Of a stretch of DNA of 64,000 nucleotides, positions 51,784-60,157 are shown piece by piece; the first letter of the stretch is position 1; each line of letters starts with the position of its first letter. A model generated the notes under the pieces. It was not told where the DNA came from and did not search any database. It was given only the letters and a program-made list of their open reading frames with translations. The stretch is from assembly GCA_963719805.1 (NCBI GenBank), contig CAVRDF010000003.1:682001-746000 (forward strand), in the 5' to 3' direction. A program made the translations under genes and the position numbers. Source of the DNA: JAMXLO01 sp963719805 (GTDB lineage: Bacteria > Pseudomonadota > Alphaproteobacteria > Acetobacterales > Acetobacteraceae).

Positions 51784-52270
51784 GACATCACGGCTGCGGA
51801 TGCTGCGGCCGAGGCTGGCCGATGTGCCGTCGCTGTTCCGGTTCCTTGGCGATGCGCGGGCGATGCAGTTCACCCATGTGGATGCATCGCCGCGGCAATG
51901 CCGCAAGCGCATCGCGGCGCATGAATGGTATCGGCGCCGCGATGGATTTGCGCCCTGGACGGTGCAACGCAAGAGCGATGACGCGGTCATCGGCTGGGGC
52001 GGGCTGTACAACGACCCATTCGACCCTGGCTGGGGTCCGGAGGTTGGGTATTTCTTCGACCCATCTGCCTGGGGGCAAGGCTACGCATCGGAACTGGTGG
52101 CGGCCTGCACGGAGCTGGCCGATCGACGGCTCGGATTGCGGGAACTGGCGGCGTTCGCGCATCCGGACAACGCAGGGTCGCGCCGGGTGCTGGAGAAGGC
52201 CGGTTTCGCTGTGGTGCGGTTTGTGCCGGAGATGCAGCGATGGCTATTCCGGCGGGTTGCGCGAGGCTGA
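51761..52270 (+). CDS. GNAT acetyltransferase (RimJ/RimL type)
   Basis: A 169-residue protein. ETSRLRMLRPRLADVPSLFR at the start, VIGWGGLYNDPFDPGWGPEV, SAWGQGYASELVAACTELAD (acetyl-CoA pyrophosphate loop WGQGYASE) and HPDNAGSRRVLEKAGFAVV (NxxSxxVLEKxGF) are hallmarks of RimJ/RimL-type N-acetyltransferases. Target unknown: an N-terminal residue, ribosomal protein or small molecule. It overlaps the DUF6166 gene and precedes a sterol desaturase-family gene by 71 bases. Confidence 0.9.
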   Translation: MQRCAEVETSRLRMLRPRLADVPSLFRFLGDARAMQFTHVDASPRQCRKRIAAHEWYRRRDGFAPWTVQRKSDDAVIGWGGLYNDPFDPGWGPEVGYFFDPSAWGQGYASELVAACTELADRRLGLRELAAFAHPDNAGSRRVLEKAGFAVVRFVPEMQRWLFRRVARG

Positions 52271-52341
52271 GCGGTCAGCCTCGGCGGTCTTGTGGCGGCT
52301 TGGATTTCCGTCCTATCACTGGCGGTGCGGAGGAAATTCCG

Positions 52342-53124
52342 ATGGATGTGCAGAAAATGTCGCAGCGGCAGGCGGCGTTCCGTGCTGACTTCCGCACGCG
52401 CATCGCGCCGGCCTATGCCGGGTGGGTGCATGTCGCGCTGATCTACGCACTGGGCCTCGTGGCGATCTGGTACTGCGCGCGGCAGGTCGTAGCACCCGCC
52501 TGGTATGAGTTCCTGGTGATCCCGGTGGCATTCTGCATTTCCAATGCGTTCGAGTGGTGGATCCACCGCTACGTGATGCACCGGCCGGTGAAGGGGTTCA
52601 TGGGTATATACAAGCGTCATACGCTGGCGCATCACCAGTTCTTCACGCACATCGAGCCGACAATCGACAACACGCGCGACTTCCGCATCGTGTTCTTTCC
52701 GCCCTATGCGCTGGTTGCGTTCATGGCGCTATCGCTGCCACCGGCCACGGTGCTGGGGCTTATTGGGCTGCCGAATATGGGATGGCTGCTGCTGATCACC
52801 AATGTCGGACTGTATTTGAACTACGAGCTGTTCCACTTCTGTTGTCACGTGAAGGATGACAGCATCGTACGGCACATCCCGATTGTGAACTCCTTGCGGC
52901 GTCATCACATCGCGCACCACAACACGGCGCTGATGATGGAGCGGAACTTCAACTTGACGTATCCGATCGCCGACTGGTTCTTCGGCACCTCCGATCTGGC
53001 ATGCGGCGTGCTGCGGCATCTGTTCAACGGATATGACACGCGGTTCGTGCGGCGCGATCTGAAGCGGGTGCGCAATACATCGGACGATCCGCGCGCCGGG
53101 CATGTGCAGGTCGCGGCGGAATGA
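52342..53124 (+). CDS. Sterol desaturase/fatty acid hydroxylase-family protein
   Basis: A 260-residue membrane di-iron enzyme. His boxes are visible as WIHRYVMHRPVKG, YKRHTLAHHQFF and RRHHIAHHNTALM, embedded in four or so helices (LIYALGLVAIWYCARQVVAP, PYALVAFMALSLPPATVLGL, MGWLLLITNVGLYLNYELFH). Family enzymes hydroxylate or desaturate fatty acids, sterols or carotenoids at the membrane. ATG at 52342 has GGAGGAAATTC upstream. The next small gene overlaps its stop by four bases. Confidence 0.92.
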   Translation: MDVQKMSQRQAAFRADFRTRIAPAYAGWVHVALIYALGLVAIWYCARQVVAPAWYEFLVIPVAFCISNAFEWWIHRYVMHRPVKGFMGIYKRHTLAHHQFFTHIEPTIDNTRDFRIVFFPPYALVAFMALSLPPATVLGLIGLPNMGWLLLITNVGLYLNYELFHFCCHVKDDSIVRHIPIVNSLRRHHIAHHNTALMMERNFNLTYPIADWFFGTSDLACGVLRHLFNGYDTRFVRRDLKRVRNTSDDPRAGHVQVAAE

Positions 53125-53309
53125 GCGTGCGCGCACGTATCAAGCAGGGGAAGGCCAGCCTGATCGGCGGCATTGCCGTCGGTGTAGCCGTGCTGGTGCT
53201 GTGGACCGGCGTGGCGCATGAAATGGCGGCTGACGGTGCACCGGTAATCGCTATCGGAGTGCTGGTGGCCGCGGCAATTGCCACCTGGATCAGGGTAGCT
53301 GATCTTTAG
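53121..53309 (+). CDS. 62-residue membrane protein coupled to the sterol desaturase-family gene
   Basis: A two-helix protein: IGGIAVGVAVLVLWTGVAHE, then APVIAIGVLVAAAIATWIRV, with a basic N-terminus (SVRARIKQGK). ATG overlaps the upstream TGA (ATGA), so it is probably co-translated. No family recognised. It may be a small partner that positions or assembles the hydroxylase in the membrane; this is inference from coupling. Confidence 0.7.
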   Translation: MSVRARIKQGKASLIGGIAVGVAVLVLWTGVAHEMAADGAPVIAIGVLVAAAIATWIRVADL

Positions 53310-53340
53310 GATTTCAGCCCGCGACGACATTGAAGGCACA

Positions 53341-54978
53341 ATGGCAGAAACAGAAACGTTCGATTTCATCGTGACCGGTGCCGGGAGTGCCGGTTGCGTG
53401 GTGGCGGCGCGGCTTTCCGAATCAGGGCGCTACCGCGTGCTGTTGCTCGAGGCCGGCCCACCGGATCGCAATCCCTGGATCCACATTCCGCTCGGCTACG
53501 CCAAGACCTATGTCGATCCGCGGGTGAACTGGAAGTTCGAGACCGAACCGCAGCCACAGCTCGGCAATCGCCGGCTGTATCTACCGCGCGGCAAGACGCT
53601 GGGCGGATCGAGCTCGATCAACGGCATGGTGTATATACGAGGCAGCCATGGCGACTACGATGAGTGGCGGCAGCGTGGTTGCGAAGGCTGGGACTGGGAT
53701 TCGGTGCTGCCGTATTTCAAGAAGGCACAGAACCAGACGCGCGGCGCGGATGCATTTCATGGGACCGGCGGACCGCTGAATGTCTCTGACCAGCCGAGCC
53801 AATTCGAACTGGCCGATGCAGTGATCGAGGCGTGCGTGCAGGCCGGCATCCCGCGCAATCCGGACTTCAACGGCGCGCAGCAGGAAGGCTGTGGGTATTA
53901 TCAGACGACGACCAGCAACAAGCGCCGGTGGAGCGCCGCAAAGGCGTATCTGCATCCGGCGCGGCAGCGTGCCAACCTGGTGGTGCAGACCGGCGCGCAT
54001 GCGACGCGGGTGCTGATCGAGAACAACCGCGCCGTTGGGGTCGAGTACCACACGCCGGCGGGCCGTCGCACCGCGCGCGCAACCGGCGAGATTGTGGTGT
54101 CCGGCGGCGCGTATGGCTCGCCACAGCTTCTGCTGCTGTCGGGGCTCGGGCCGGCGGAGCATCTGCAGGACATGGGCATCACCGTGGTGCGTGATATGCC
54201 GGCGGTGGGTTCGAACCTGCACGATCACTTCAACACCTATGTGTCCTGGCGCTGCAGCAAGCCGATAACGCTGAACGAGCTGGATCGCAGTCCGCTGCGC
54301 AAGGCGATCGCCGGCGTGAAGTACGCACTGTTCCGCAGCGGGCCGATGGCGAGCAACGGCATTCACGCCGGCGCCTTCACGCGCACCGATCCGCGGCTGG
54401 AGCGGCCTGATCTGCAACTCAACCTGTTCGAATGGAGCACGCTGCAGCGCGACCGTGACCGCGTGGTGCCGCACCCGTTCCCTGGATTCACCATCAGCCC
54501 GGTGCATCTGCGCCCCGATGGTCGCGGCACGGTACGCCTGGGGAGCCGCGAACCGCTGGCACCACCGGCCGTGCTGTTCGACTATCTGCGCACAGAGTAC
54601 GACATGCGGGCGGTGATATTCGGCATCAGCCTGGCGCGAAAAATAGCGCAGCAGGCGGCGCTGCGGCCTTATGTGGTGAACGAATTGTCGCCTGGTCCCG
54701 GCGTGACGACGGAAGCTCAACTCGCGGACTACGTGCGGGCGAGCGGCGTGTCCAACCAGCATCCCACCAGTTCCTGCGCGATGGGCCACGGCCCGAACAC
54801 TGTGGTGGATCCGCGCTTGCGCGTGCACGGCATCGACGGTCTGCGGGTTGCCGATGCGTCGATCATGCCAGTGGCCGTCGGCGGCAATACCAATGCGCCC
54901 ACCATCATGATCGGCGAGAAGGCGGCGGCGATGATCCTGGAGGATGCGGTTGCCGTGCGGCAGAGGGCTGCAGCGTAG
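53341..54978 (+). CDS. GMC-family oxidoreductase (choline dehydrogenase-like), first of a tandem pair
   Basis: A 545-residue FAD enzyme. Rossmann motif FDFIVTGAGSAGCVVAARLS, GMC signature 1 RGKTLGGSSSINGMVYIRGS, signature 2 SGGAYGSPQLLLLSGLGPAE, and C-terminal catalytic His/Asn region SNQHPTSSCAMG to NTNAPTIMIGEKAAAMI are present. It oxidises alcohols (choline, PEG, alkanols) with FAD and passes electrons to the respiratory chain or O2. No signal peptide is seen. The next gene encodes a close paralogue; 112 bp with a dispersed repeat separate them. Confidence 0.95.
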   Translation: MAETETFDFIVTGAGSAGCVVAARLSESGRYRVLLLEAGPPDRNPWIHIPLGYAKTYVDPRVNWKFETEPQPQLGNRRLYLPRGKTLGGSSSINGMVYIRGSHGDYDEWRQRGCEGWDWDSVLPYFKKAQNQTRGADAFHGTGGPLNVSDQPSQFELADAVIEACVQAGIPRNPDFNGAQQEGCGYYQTTTSNKRRWSAAKAYLHPARQRANLVVQTGAHATRVLIENNRAVGVEYHTPAGRRTARATGEIVVSGGAYGSPQLLLLSGLGPAEHLQDMGITVVRDMPAVGSNLHDHFNTYVSWRCSKPITLNELDRSPLRKAIAGVKYALFRSGPMASNGIHAGAFTRTDPRLERPDLQLNLFEWSTLQRDRDRVVPHPFPGFTISPVHLRPDGRGTVRLGSREPLAPPAVLFDYLRTEYDMRAVIFGISLARKIAQQAALRPYVVNELSPGPGVTTEAQLADYVRASGVSNQHPTSSCAMGHGPNTVVDPRLRVHGIDGLRVADASIMPVAVGGNTNAPTIMIGEKAAAMILEDAVAVRQRAAA

Positions 54979-54984
54979 CGCGCG

Positions 54985-55029
54985 GTTGCGACGAAGCAAC
55001 CTGGATTGCTTCGCTCCGCTCGCGATGAC
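54985..55029. repeat. Dispersed extragenic repeat, copy 4
   Basis: GTTGCGACGAAGCAAC (54985-55000) forms a small palindrome, followed by GGATTGCTTCGCTCCGCTCG and CGATGAC at 55003-55029. The second part is the same motif as near 477, 19371 and 38691. It sits between the two GMC genes. Confidence 0.6.
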
Positions 55030-55090
55030 GGGCACCTCTTGACCGTTATGCCGATCACGTCAGGCTCTCTGTCAAGCAAAGGGGGCACGC

Positions 55091-56731
55091 GTGGCAGCAG
55101 CAGAGCAGAGCTACGACTATATCGTCACTGGCGCCGGTTCGGCCGGATGCGTGCTGGCATCGCGGCTTTCGGAATCAGGAAAGTACCGCGTGCTGTTGCT
55201 GGAAGCTGGCGGCAAGGACAACTATCCCTGGATCCACGTGCCACTTGGCTACGCGCGCACGTTCTGCAATCCGCGTGTCAACTGGATGTTCGACAGCGAG
55301 CCGGAAGCCAACCTGAACGACCGGGTGATGTATCAGCCGCGTGGCAAGGTGCTCGGCGGCACGAGTTCGATCAACGGCATGATCTACATGCGCGGCAATC
55401 ACGCCGATTACGACCAGTGGCGGCAGCTTGGCTGCGAAGGCTGGGACTGGGAGTCGGTGCTGCCGTATTTTCGCAAGGCGGAGGACAACGAGCGCGGCGC
55501 CAGTGAATTTCACGGTGCCGGCGGGCCGCTGCGCGTGTCGAACCAGCCGTACGAATGGGAAATCGGCAAGCTGTTGCTGGAGGCGTGCGTCCAGGCGGGC
55601 ATCAAGCCAAACCACGATTTCAATGGCGCCGAACAGGAAGGTTGCGGTTATTACCAGACAACCACCAATAATCGCCGGCGCTGGAGCACGGCGGCAGCGT
55701 ATCTGCGGCCGGCACGCCAGCGGCAGAACCTGACGATAGAGACGCGCGCGCATGCGACGCGTGTGCTGCTGGAAAACGGCCGCGCGGCCGGCGTGGAATA
55801 CCGCACGCCGCAGGGCCTGCGCACGGCACGCGCCGCGGGCGAGGTGGTCGTATCGGGCGGTGCATTCGGCTCACCGCAGTTGCTGTTGCTGTCGGGTATC
55901 GGACCGGCGCAGCATCTGCAGGATACCGGCATTGCGGTGATGCATGATCTGCCTGGCGTGGGATCGAATTTGCAGGACCACTTCAATACCTACTGCACGT
56001 GGCGGATCTCGCGATCGATCTCGCTCAACGAATTGCATCACAGCATCCCCCGCCAGCTTGTCGCCGGTGTGCAGTACGTGCTGTGGCGCGGCGGGCCGAT
56101 GTCGGGCAACGGGCTGTATGTCGGCGCACTGGTGCGCAGCGATCCGGCGCTGGAGCGGCCCGATCTGCAAATGAACATCTCGGCCTGGAGCGTGATCGAT
56201 CGCACCCGCCACGGTATCGTCTCGCATCCATTTCCCGGCTTCGCGATCAGCCCGGTGCATCTGCGGCCCGAGGGACGCGGCACGGTGCGGTTGAAGAGTC
56301 CTGATCCGCTCGCTGCGCCGGAGATCCGCTTTAACTTCCTGCGCAGCGACTACGACATGATGGCGGTCATCAAGGGCATGCGCATTGCCCGCGACATCGC
56401 GCGCCAACATGCGTTGCAAGGTCTGATCGTGGAAGAAACGCTGCCGGGTCCCGCGCTGACCACGGACGAACAGCTTGCCGACGATGTCCGCAAGCGCGGC
56501 GTTTCCAACCTGCATCCGGTGGGATCATGCGGCATGGGACACGGGCCGAACGCGGTAGTGGATCCACGTTTGCGGGTACACGGTATTGGCGGGCTGCGCG
56601 TGGTCGATGCGTCGATCATGCCGTCGATCATCGCCGGCAACACGAATGCGCCGACGATTATGATCGCCGAGAAGGCGTCGGACATGATCTTGCAGGATGC
56701 GAAAGGCGCGGCGATGGCGCGGGCGGCCTGA
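55091..56731 (+). CDS. GMC-family oxidoreductase (choline dehydrogenase-like), second of a tandem pair
   Basis: A 546-residue FAD enzyme, clearly a duplicate of the first (YDYIVTGAGSAGCVLASRLS, RGKVLGGTSSINGMIYMRGN, GAFGSPQLLLLSGIGPAQHL, SNLHPVGSCGMGHGPNAVVD). GTG start at 55091, with AAAGGGGGC upstream. Differences from the first copy fall mostly in the substrate half (e.g. 55975-56300), so the two may differ in substrate. It ends in a strong terminator hairpin. Confidence 0.94.
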   Translation: MAAAEQSYDYIVTGAGSAGCVLASRLSESGKYRVLLLEAGGKDNYPWIHVPLGYARTFCNPRVNWMFDSEPEANLNDRVMYQPRGKVLGGTSSINGMIYMRGNHADYDQWRQLGCEGWDWESVLPYFRKAEDNERGASEFHGAGGPLRVSNQPYEWEIGKLLLEACVQAGIKPNHDFNGAEQEGCGYYQTTTNNRRRWSTAAAYLRPARQRQNLTIETRAHATRVLLENGRAAGVEYRTPQGLRTARAAGEVVVSGGAFGSPQLLLLSGIGPAQHLQDTGIAVMHDLPGVGSNLQDHFNTYCTWRISRSISLNELHHSIPRQLVAGVQYVLWRGGPMSGNGLYVGALVRSDPALERPDLQMNISAWSVIDRTRHGIVSHPFPGFAISPVHLRPEGRGTVRLKSPDPLAAPEIRFNFLRSDYDMMAVIKGMRIARDIARQHALQGLIVEETLPGPALTTDEQLADDVRKRGVSNLHPVGSCGMGHGPNAVVDPRLRVHGIGGLRVVDASIMPSIIAGNTNAPTIMIAEKASDMILQDAKGAAMARAA

Positions 56732-56748
56732 AGCGCCGCCCGCGCCAT
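56714..56748. terminator. 14-bp hairpin terminator between convergent genes
   Basis: Arms ATGGCGCGGGCGGC and GCCGCCCGCGCCAT are perfect reverse complements with a 7-base loop that contains most of the stop codon of the GMC gene. Position between convergent genes, six bases before the DUF1203 stop, allows use in both directions. No U-tract. Confidence 0.65.
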
Positions 56749-56753
56749 GTGTC

Positions 56754-57233
56754 TCACGCCCGGTCGATGCGGCAGGAATAGCAGCCGCGCTTGGCGTTGT
56801 GGGCGTGCAGGAAGGCTGCATCGTCGCGGTGGAGCAGCCGGTCGATCGCTTCCTCAAGCTGCATGCCGTCGATCACTTCGGCATCCACCATGATGCCGGC
56901 GGCATCGTAGGCGCGCACCGACAGCAGACGCGTGCGCTGCTGCTGCGGCACATGATTGACGAAGCTTGCCGTCTCGCGCACGCCCTCGCGCACGAAGATC
57001 GGACCGCTGGCGCGGTACGGCGAAGCCGGCGATACGTGATGCGGAAAGTGCAGCAGGATCGACACCTCACCGGGCTCGGCGTCGCGCAGGCTGACGCGGC
57101 AGGGCGGCATGGTCGGTCCGTCCTCTGTCCGTGCGATGACGCGGCGCGCGCCGTGGGTCAGCAGTTCCTCATCGCTCATGCTGAAGAACGGCTGGAATGG
57201 TGCGGCCGACAGGCCGGTGATCCGGAAGTCCAT
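56754..57233 (-). CDS. DUF1203-family protein
   Basis: A 159-residue protein matching DUF1203: MDFRITGLSAAPFQPFFSMS, PPCRVSLRDAEPGEVSILLH, YRASGPIFVREGVRETASFV, YDAAGIMVDAEVIDG and the Cys-containing end HNAKRGCYSCRIDRA. The C-terminal CxxC and the conserved PCRxSLxDAxxGExxLLxxF segment are typical. Function unknown. It stands alone, convergent with the second GMC gene. Confidence 0.88.
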   Translation of the reverse strand: MDFRITGLSAAPFQPFFSMSDEELLTHGARRVIARTEDGPTMPPCRVSLRDAEPGEVSILLHFPHHVSPASPYRASGPIFVREGVRETASFVNHVPQQQRTRLLSVRAYDAAGIMVDAEVIDGMQLEEAIDRLLHRDDAAFLHAHNAKRGCYSCRIDRA

Positions 57234-57304
57234 GGTTCGCTCCTTCGATTTGACGCAGCGAACATGGGCGTTTGCGCGGTTGCCGTGCCATCCGGCGATT
57301 GCGC

Positions 57305-57943
57305 TCAGAGCCGATTGATCAGCGAGCGCACGACGGTGTGGAACATCGCCTCGGTCAGCCGGCCGGTGTTCGTGTTGAGGCGCGACACATGATAGCTGTC
57401 GGCGAGCACGCGATCGCCAGGCAATGGATGCATGGCGCCATGACGGAACGGCACGCGGGCCGGCTTCAGCCCGTGCGCACGCAGTGAGGCATTATGCGCG
57501 GTACCGCCGAGCGCCAGGATCGCGCGCAGCCGCGGCATGGCGGCGATTTCCGTGGCAAGGAAGCCATTGCATGTCGCCACTTCGCGAGGCGTTGGCAGGT
57601 TGGCCGGCGGGACGCAACGCGCGGCATTGGTGACGCGACAGTCCAACAGGATCAGGCCATCGTTTGGATCTGCGCCGTAACGGCCGCTTGCCAGTCCATA
57701 TTGAAGTAATGTCCGGTACAAAAGTTCGCCGGCGAAATCGCCAGTGAACGGGCGTCCGGTGCGGTTGGCGCCGCGCACGCCGGGGGCCAGGCCGACGATG
57801 AGCAGGCGAGCGTCCAACGGGCCGAAGCTGGGCACCGGCCCGTTGAACCAATCCGGGTGGGCGGTACGGTTGGCAGCGCGATACTCGGCGAGCCGCGGGC
57901 AGAGGTTGCAGTCGGGCGGCGGACCGCCCGATGTGGCACTCAC
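57305..57943 (-). CDS. udgB: Uracil-DNA glycosylase, family 5 (UdgB type)
   Basis: A 212-residue enzyme that removes uracil and other deaminated bases. 4Fe-4S cysteines in PPDCNLCPRLAEYR plus two further Cys (DCRVTNAARC, VATCNGFL), the active-site motif GLAPGVRGANRTGRPFTGD and C-terminal HGAMHPLP/SYHVSRLNTNTG are the family 5 pattern (no Asp/Asn in the usual catalytic place). Start ATG overlaps the stop of the NYN gene by four bases. Both may form one operon. Confidence 0.94.
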   Translation of the reverse strand: MSATSGGPPPDCNLCPRLAEYRAANRTAHPDWFNGPVPSFGPLDARLLIVGLAPGVRGANRTGRPFTGDFAGELLYRTLLQYGLASGRYGADPNDGLILLDCRVTNAARCVPPANLPTPREVATCNGFLATEIAAMPRLRAILALGGTAHNASLRAHGLKPARVPFRHGAMHPLPGDRVLADSYHVSRLNTNTGRLTEAMFHTVVRSLINRL

Positions 57944-58545
57944 GCCGCGTCGTGCGAATCGGGAAACGGTTCGGCCGGCGTCTGGCGCAGGGGAACGGTG
58001 CGCACCCGCGGTTCGGTCTGACGGCGGGTGAATTCCGGCGCGATATCTGCCAGTTCGAGGAACTGATCTGCCTGGCGGCGCAATTCGTCGGCAACCATCG
58101 GCGGGCTGGTGCGGATCGAGGACACCACCGAGACGCGGACGCCGCGACGCTGCATGGCCTCGACCAGGCGGCGGAAATCCAAATCACCGCTGAACAAGAT
58201 CGCGTGATCGAGCCGGGGCGCAAGTTCCAGCATGTCGACGGCAACCTCGATGTCCATGTTGCCTTTCACCCGGCGGCGCCCGGCCGAATCGGTGAACTCC
58301 TTGGCCGGCTTGGTCACCAGCGTGTAGCCATTGTAGGCCAGCCAGTCGGTCAATGGCTTCAGCGGTGAGTATTCATCGGTCTCCAACACGGCAGAGTAAT
58401 AATAGGCGCGCACAACGTGCGACTTCCTGCGAAAGAACTCGAGGAGGTTGCGGTAATCCACATCGAAACCGAGATTGCGTGAAGCTGAGTAGAGGTTGGC
58501 ACCATCGATGAACAAAGCGACCCGTTCAGTGGGCAGGAAATGCAT
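57940..58545 (-). CDS. NYN-domain protein (LabA/DUF88-like)
   Basis: A 201-residue protein. Three Asp motifs of the PIN-like NYN nuclease are visible: ALFIDGANLYSASRNLG, GNMDIEVAVDMLELAP and ILFSGDLDFRRLVEAMQRRG, then VRVSVVSSI. It may be a metal-dependent RNase, or a regulator as in LabA. Start at 58545 has GAGGGGTC upstream; an in-frame start 32 codons earlier reads through low-similarity sequence. The C-terminal tail (PRVRTVPLRQTPAEPFPDS) is disordered. It overlaps udgB. Confidence 0.9.
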   Translation of the reverse strand: MHFLPTERVALFIDGANLYSASRNLGFDVDYRNLLEFFRRKSHVVRAYYYSAVLETDEYSPLKPLTDWLAYNGYTLVTKPAKEFTDSAGRRRVKGNMDIEVAVDMLELAPRLDHAILFSGDLDFRRLVEAMQRRGVRVSVVSSIRTSPPMVADELRRQADQFLELADIAPEFTRRQTEPRVRTVPLRQTPAEPFPDSHDAA

Positions 58546-58688
58546 TTTTATTGACCCCTCGAAGCGGTTATTTGTGGCCGTTTGGAAAGAGCGACGGCCT
58601 TGAAAAAGGCAGTAAACCAAGTTTGGCGGGCAGCAAATCATCGCAGTTTCTTGTTCGATTGTGAACTACCTGGGCGGATTCGTTGCGG

Positions 58689-59201
58689 ATGATCCTCATC
58701 AGTATCGGCGGTAATCTTTCGAGATCGAGTGAAACATCCCCGTTACAAACTTGCCGTCAGGCTGCCGAGGGTTTGGCCGCGCTCCCCGGGGTTCGCGCTG
58801 CCGGTATCTCGCGGTGGTACTCGACTGATCCGGTTCCGCCGTCAGATCAGCCGAAATACGTGAATGGGGTTTGCCGGCTGGAGGTCCGTGATGGCGCGGT
58901 GGAGCCGGACCCGGCAGAACTGCTCCTGGAACTGCAAACGATGGAGGCACTCGCGGGCCGGGTCCGTGGCGAGCCAAATGCCGCGCGGACGCTCGACCTG
59001 GATATCATCGCCATGGGCGTTGCCGGGCAAAGCGTGCGCGCCGCGCCAGACCCGGTGTTGCCGCATCCGCGGGCCCATCTGCGCGGTTTCGTGCTGATAC
59101 CGCTGCTGGATGTCGCACCGGAGTGGCGGCATCCGGTGCTGGGGAAAACGGCGCGGGAGCTGCTGGCGGCGCTGCCCGATCAGGGTGTGCGACTGCTTTG
59201 A
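58689..59201 (+). CDS. folK: 2-amino-4-hydroxy-6-hydroxymethyldihydropteridine pyrophosphokinase
   Basis: A 170-residue HPPK. ILISIGGNLS, then SRWYSTDPVPPSDQPKYVNG, and the signature RTLDLDIIAMGVAGQSVRA (RTLDLDII) with LPHPRAHLRGFVLIPLLDVA are present. It transfers pyrophosphate from ATP to the pterin in folate synthesis. A TTG start two codons upstream (58683) is possible. folP and folB are not here; downstream, after a convergent gene, is rpoZ. Confidence 0.95.
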   Translation: MILISIGGNLSRSSETSPLQTCRQAAEGLAALPGVRAAGISRWYSTDPVPPSDQPKYVNGVCRLEVRDGAVEPDPAELLLELQTMEALAGRVRGEPNAARTLDLDIIAMGVAGQSVRAAPDPVLPHPRAHLRGFVLIPLLDVAPEWRHPVLGKTARELLAALPDQGVRLL

Positions 59202-59206
59202 GCCGG

Positions 59207-59630
59207 CTAGTTCCGTTGGGCCACGATCTGCTCGGTGCAGCGCGGGCTGGTCATGGTGGCGTCGAGCGTCGGGCCAGCGATGTGGCCGGAGACGAACACC
59301 CATTCGTAGCGCCCCTCGGCCCACTTCGAATAGGAATAGTCGCTGAAATACTTCAACTGGCCGCTGAATGTGCCGTCGGCGGCGACCTGGACCGGCACCT
59401 TGAAAACGATGCTGGGCTGGTACCTGGAACGGATATTCGAACCGGCCGTCATCGATCCTGATCTGCTGTGGCTGGTCGGGCTTGCCGCAGACATAGCCAC
59501 CGAAGCCGCGGGACAGCATGCTTTCGCCCGTGTAGCTGCCGTCGAACTGGGGGCCAGCCGGGGGAGCCCCAGAGGCGGCACCGCAGCCGGCCAGGGTGAG
59601 AGCGGCGAGCATACCGAATTTCTTAATCAT
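59207..59630 (-). pseudogene. Lipoprotein of unknown function, one-base frameshift
   Basis: Two frames join after removing one base near 59417, giving about 140 residues. MIKKFGMLAALTLAGC (Cys16) is a signal with a lipobox. After it come APPAGPQFDGSYTGESMLSR and PDQPQQIRIDDGRFEYPFQV, then IVFKVPVQVAADGTFSGQLK, YEWVFVSGHIAGPTLDATMT and a C-terminal Cys (SPRCTEQIVAQ). The domain is beta-rich, with FDGSYxGxxxL and VSGHIAGxTLxAxxTSxRC similar to small outer-membrane or periplasmic proteins of alphaproteobacteria. It is convergent with folK and divergent from rpoZ. Confidence 0.75.
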
Positions 59631-59744
59631 GGCAGCGAAATGGCGTTGGTTCTTGCTTCGTCAAGACCCGCTCAGGCTTGCTTTGCCGGGCGGCGTCACC
59701 TAGATGAACAGCTCGCCCAAGTCCAATGCCTGGAGGCTGAGCGC

Positions 59745-60152
59745 ATGGCGCGCGTCACCGTCGAAGATTGCGTCCAAAAGGTTCCCAACCGCTTCGAGCT
59801 CGTTCTGCTCGCCGCCCAGCGCGCGCGCAACCTGAGCCGCGGCGAGGAGCTGACCATCGACCGCGACAATGACAAGAACCCTGTCGTTGCGCTGCGTGAG
59901 ATCGCTGATGAGACGATTGATCTGGGGAGGATCGAGGGGGATCTGGTGAAGTCGCTGTCGCGTGCGCCGGAGCCCGAGCCCGCCGATGAAGAGGTGCTCG
60001 ACCTGATTCCGACCGATCAGAACATATTCGGCCTGCAAGACGTGACGGCCGAGGAAGAGGCGGCAAGCCTGCCAGTCGAAGGTGAAGAAATGTCGCCCGA
60101 GGATCTCGAGGCGGCCATCGAGGCAGAGCTGGGCGGCCGCGCGAGCCGGTAA
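59745..60152 (+). CDS. rpoZ: RNA polymerase omega subunit
   Basis: A 135-residue protein. MARVTVEDCVQKVPNRFELV, LAAQRARNLSRGEELTIDRD and PVVALREIADETIDLGRIEG are the omega core (MARVTVEDCxxKxxNRFxLVxLAAxRARxI). The C-terminal half is acidic and variable (PEPADEEVLDLIPTDQNIF). Omega helps fold beta-prime and mediates a ppGpp site. ATG at 59745 has GGAGG eight bases upstream. It lies directly before rsh, a usual alphaproteobacterial order. Confidence 0.97.
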   Translation: MARVTVEDCVQKVPNRFELVLLAAQRARNLSRGEELTIDRDNDKNPVVALREIADETIDLGRIEGDLVKSLSRAPEPEPADEEVLDLIPTDQNIFGLQDVTAEEEAASLPVEGEEMSPEDLEAAIEAELGGRASR

Positions 60153-60157
60153 CACGG

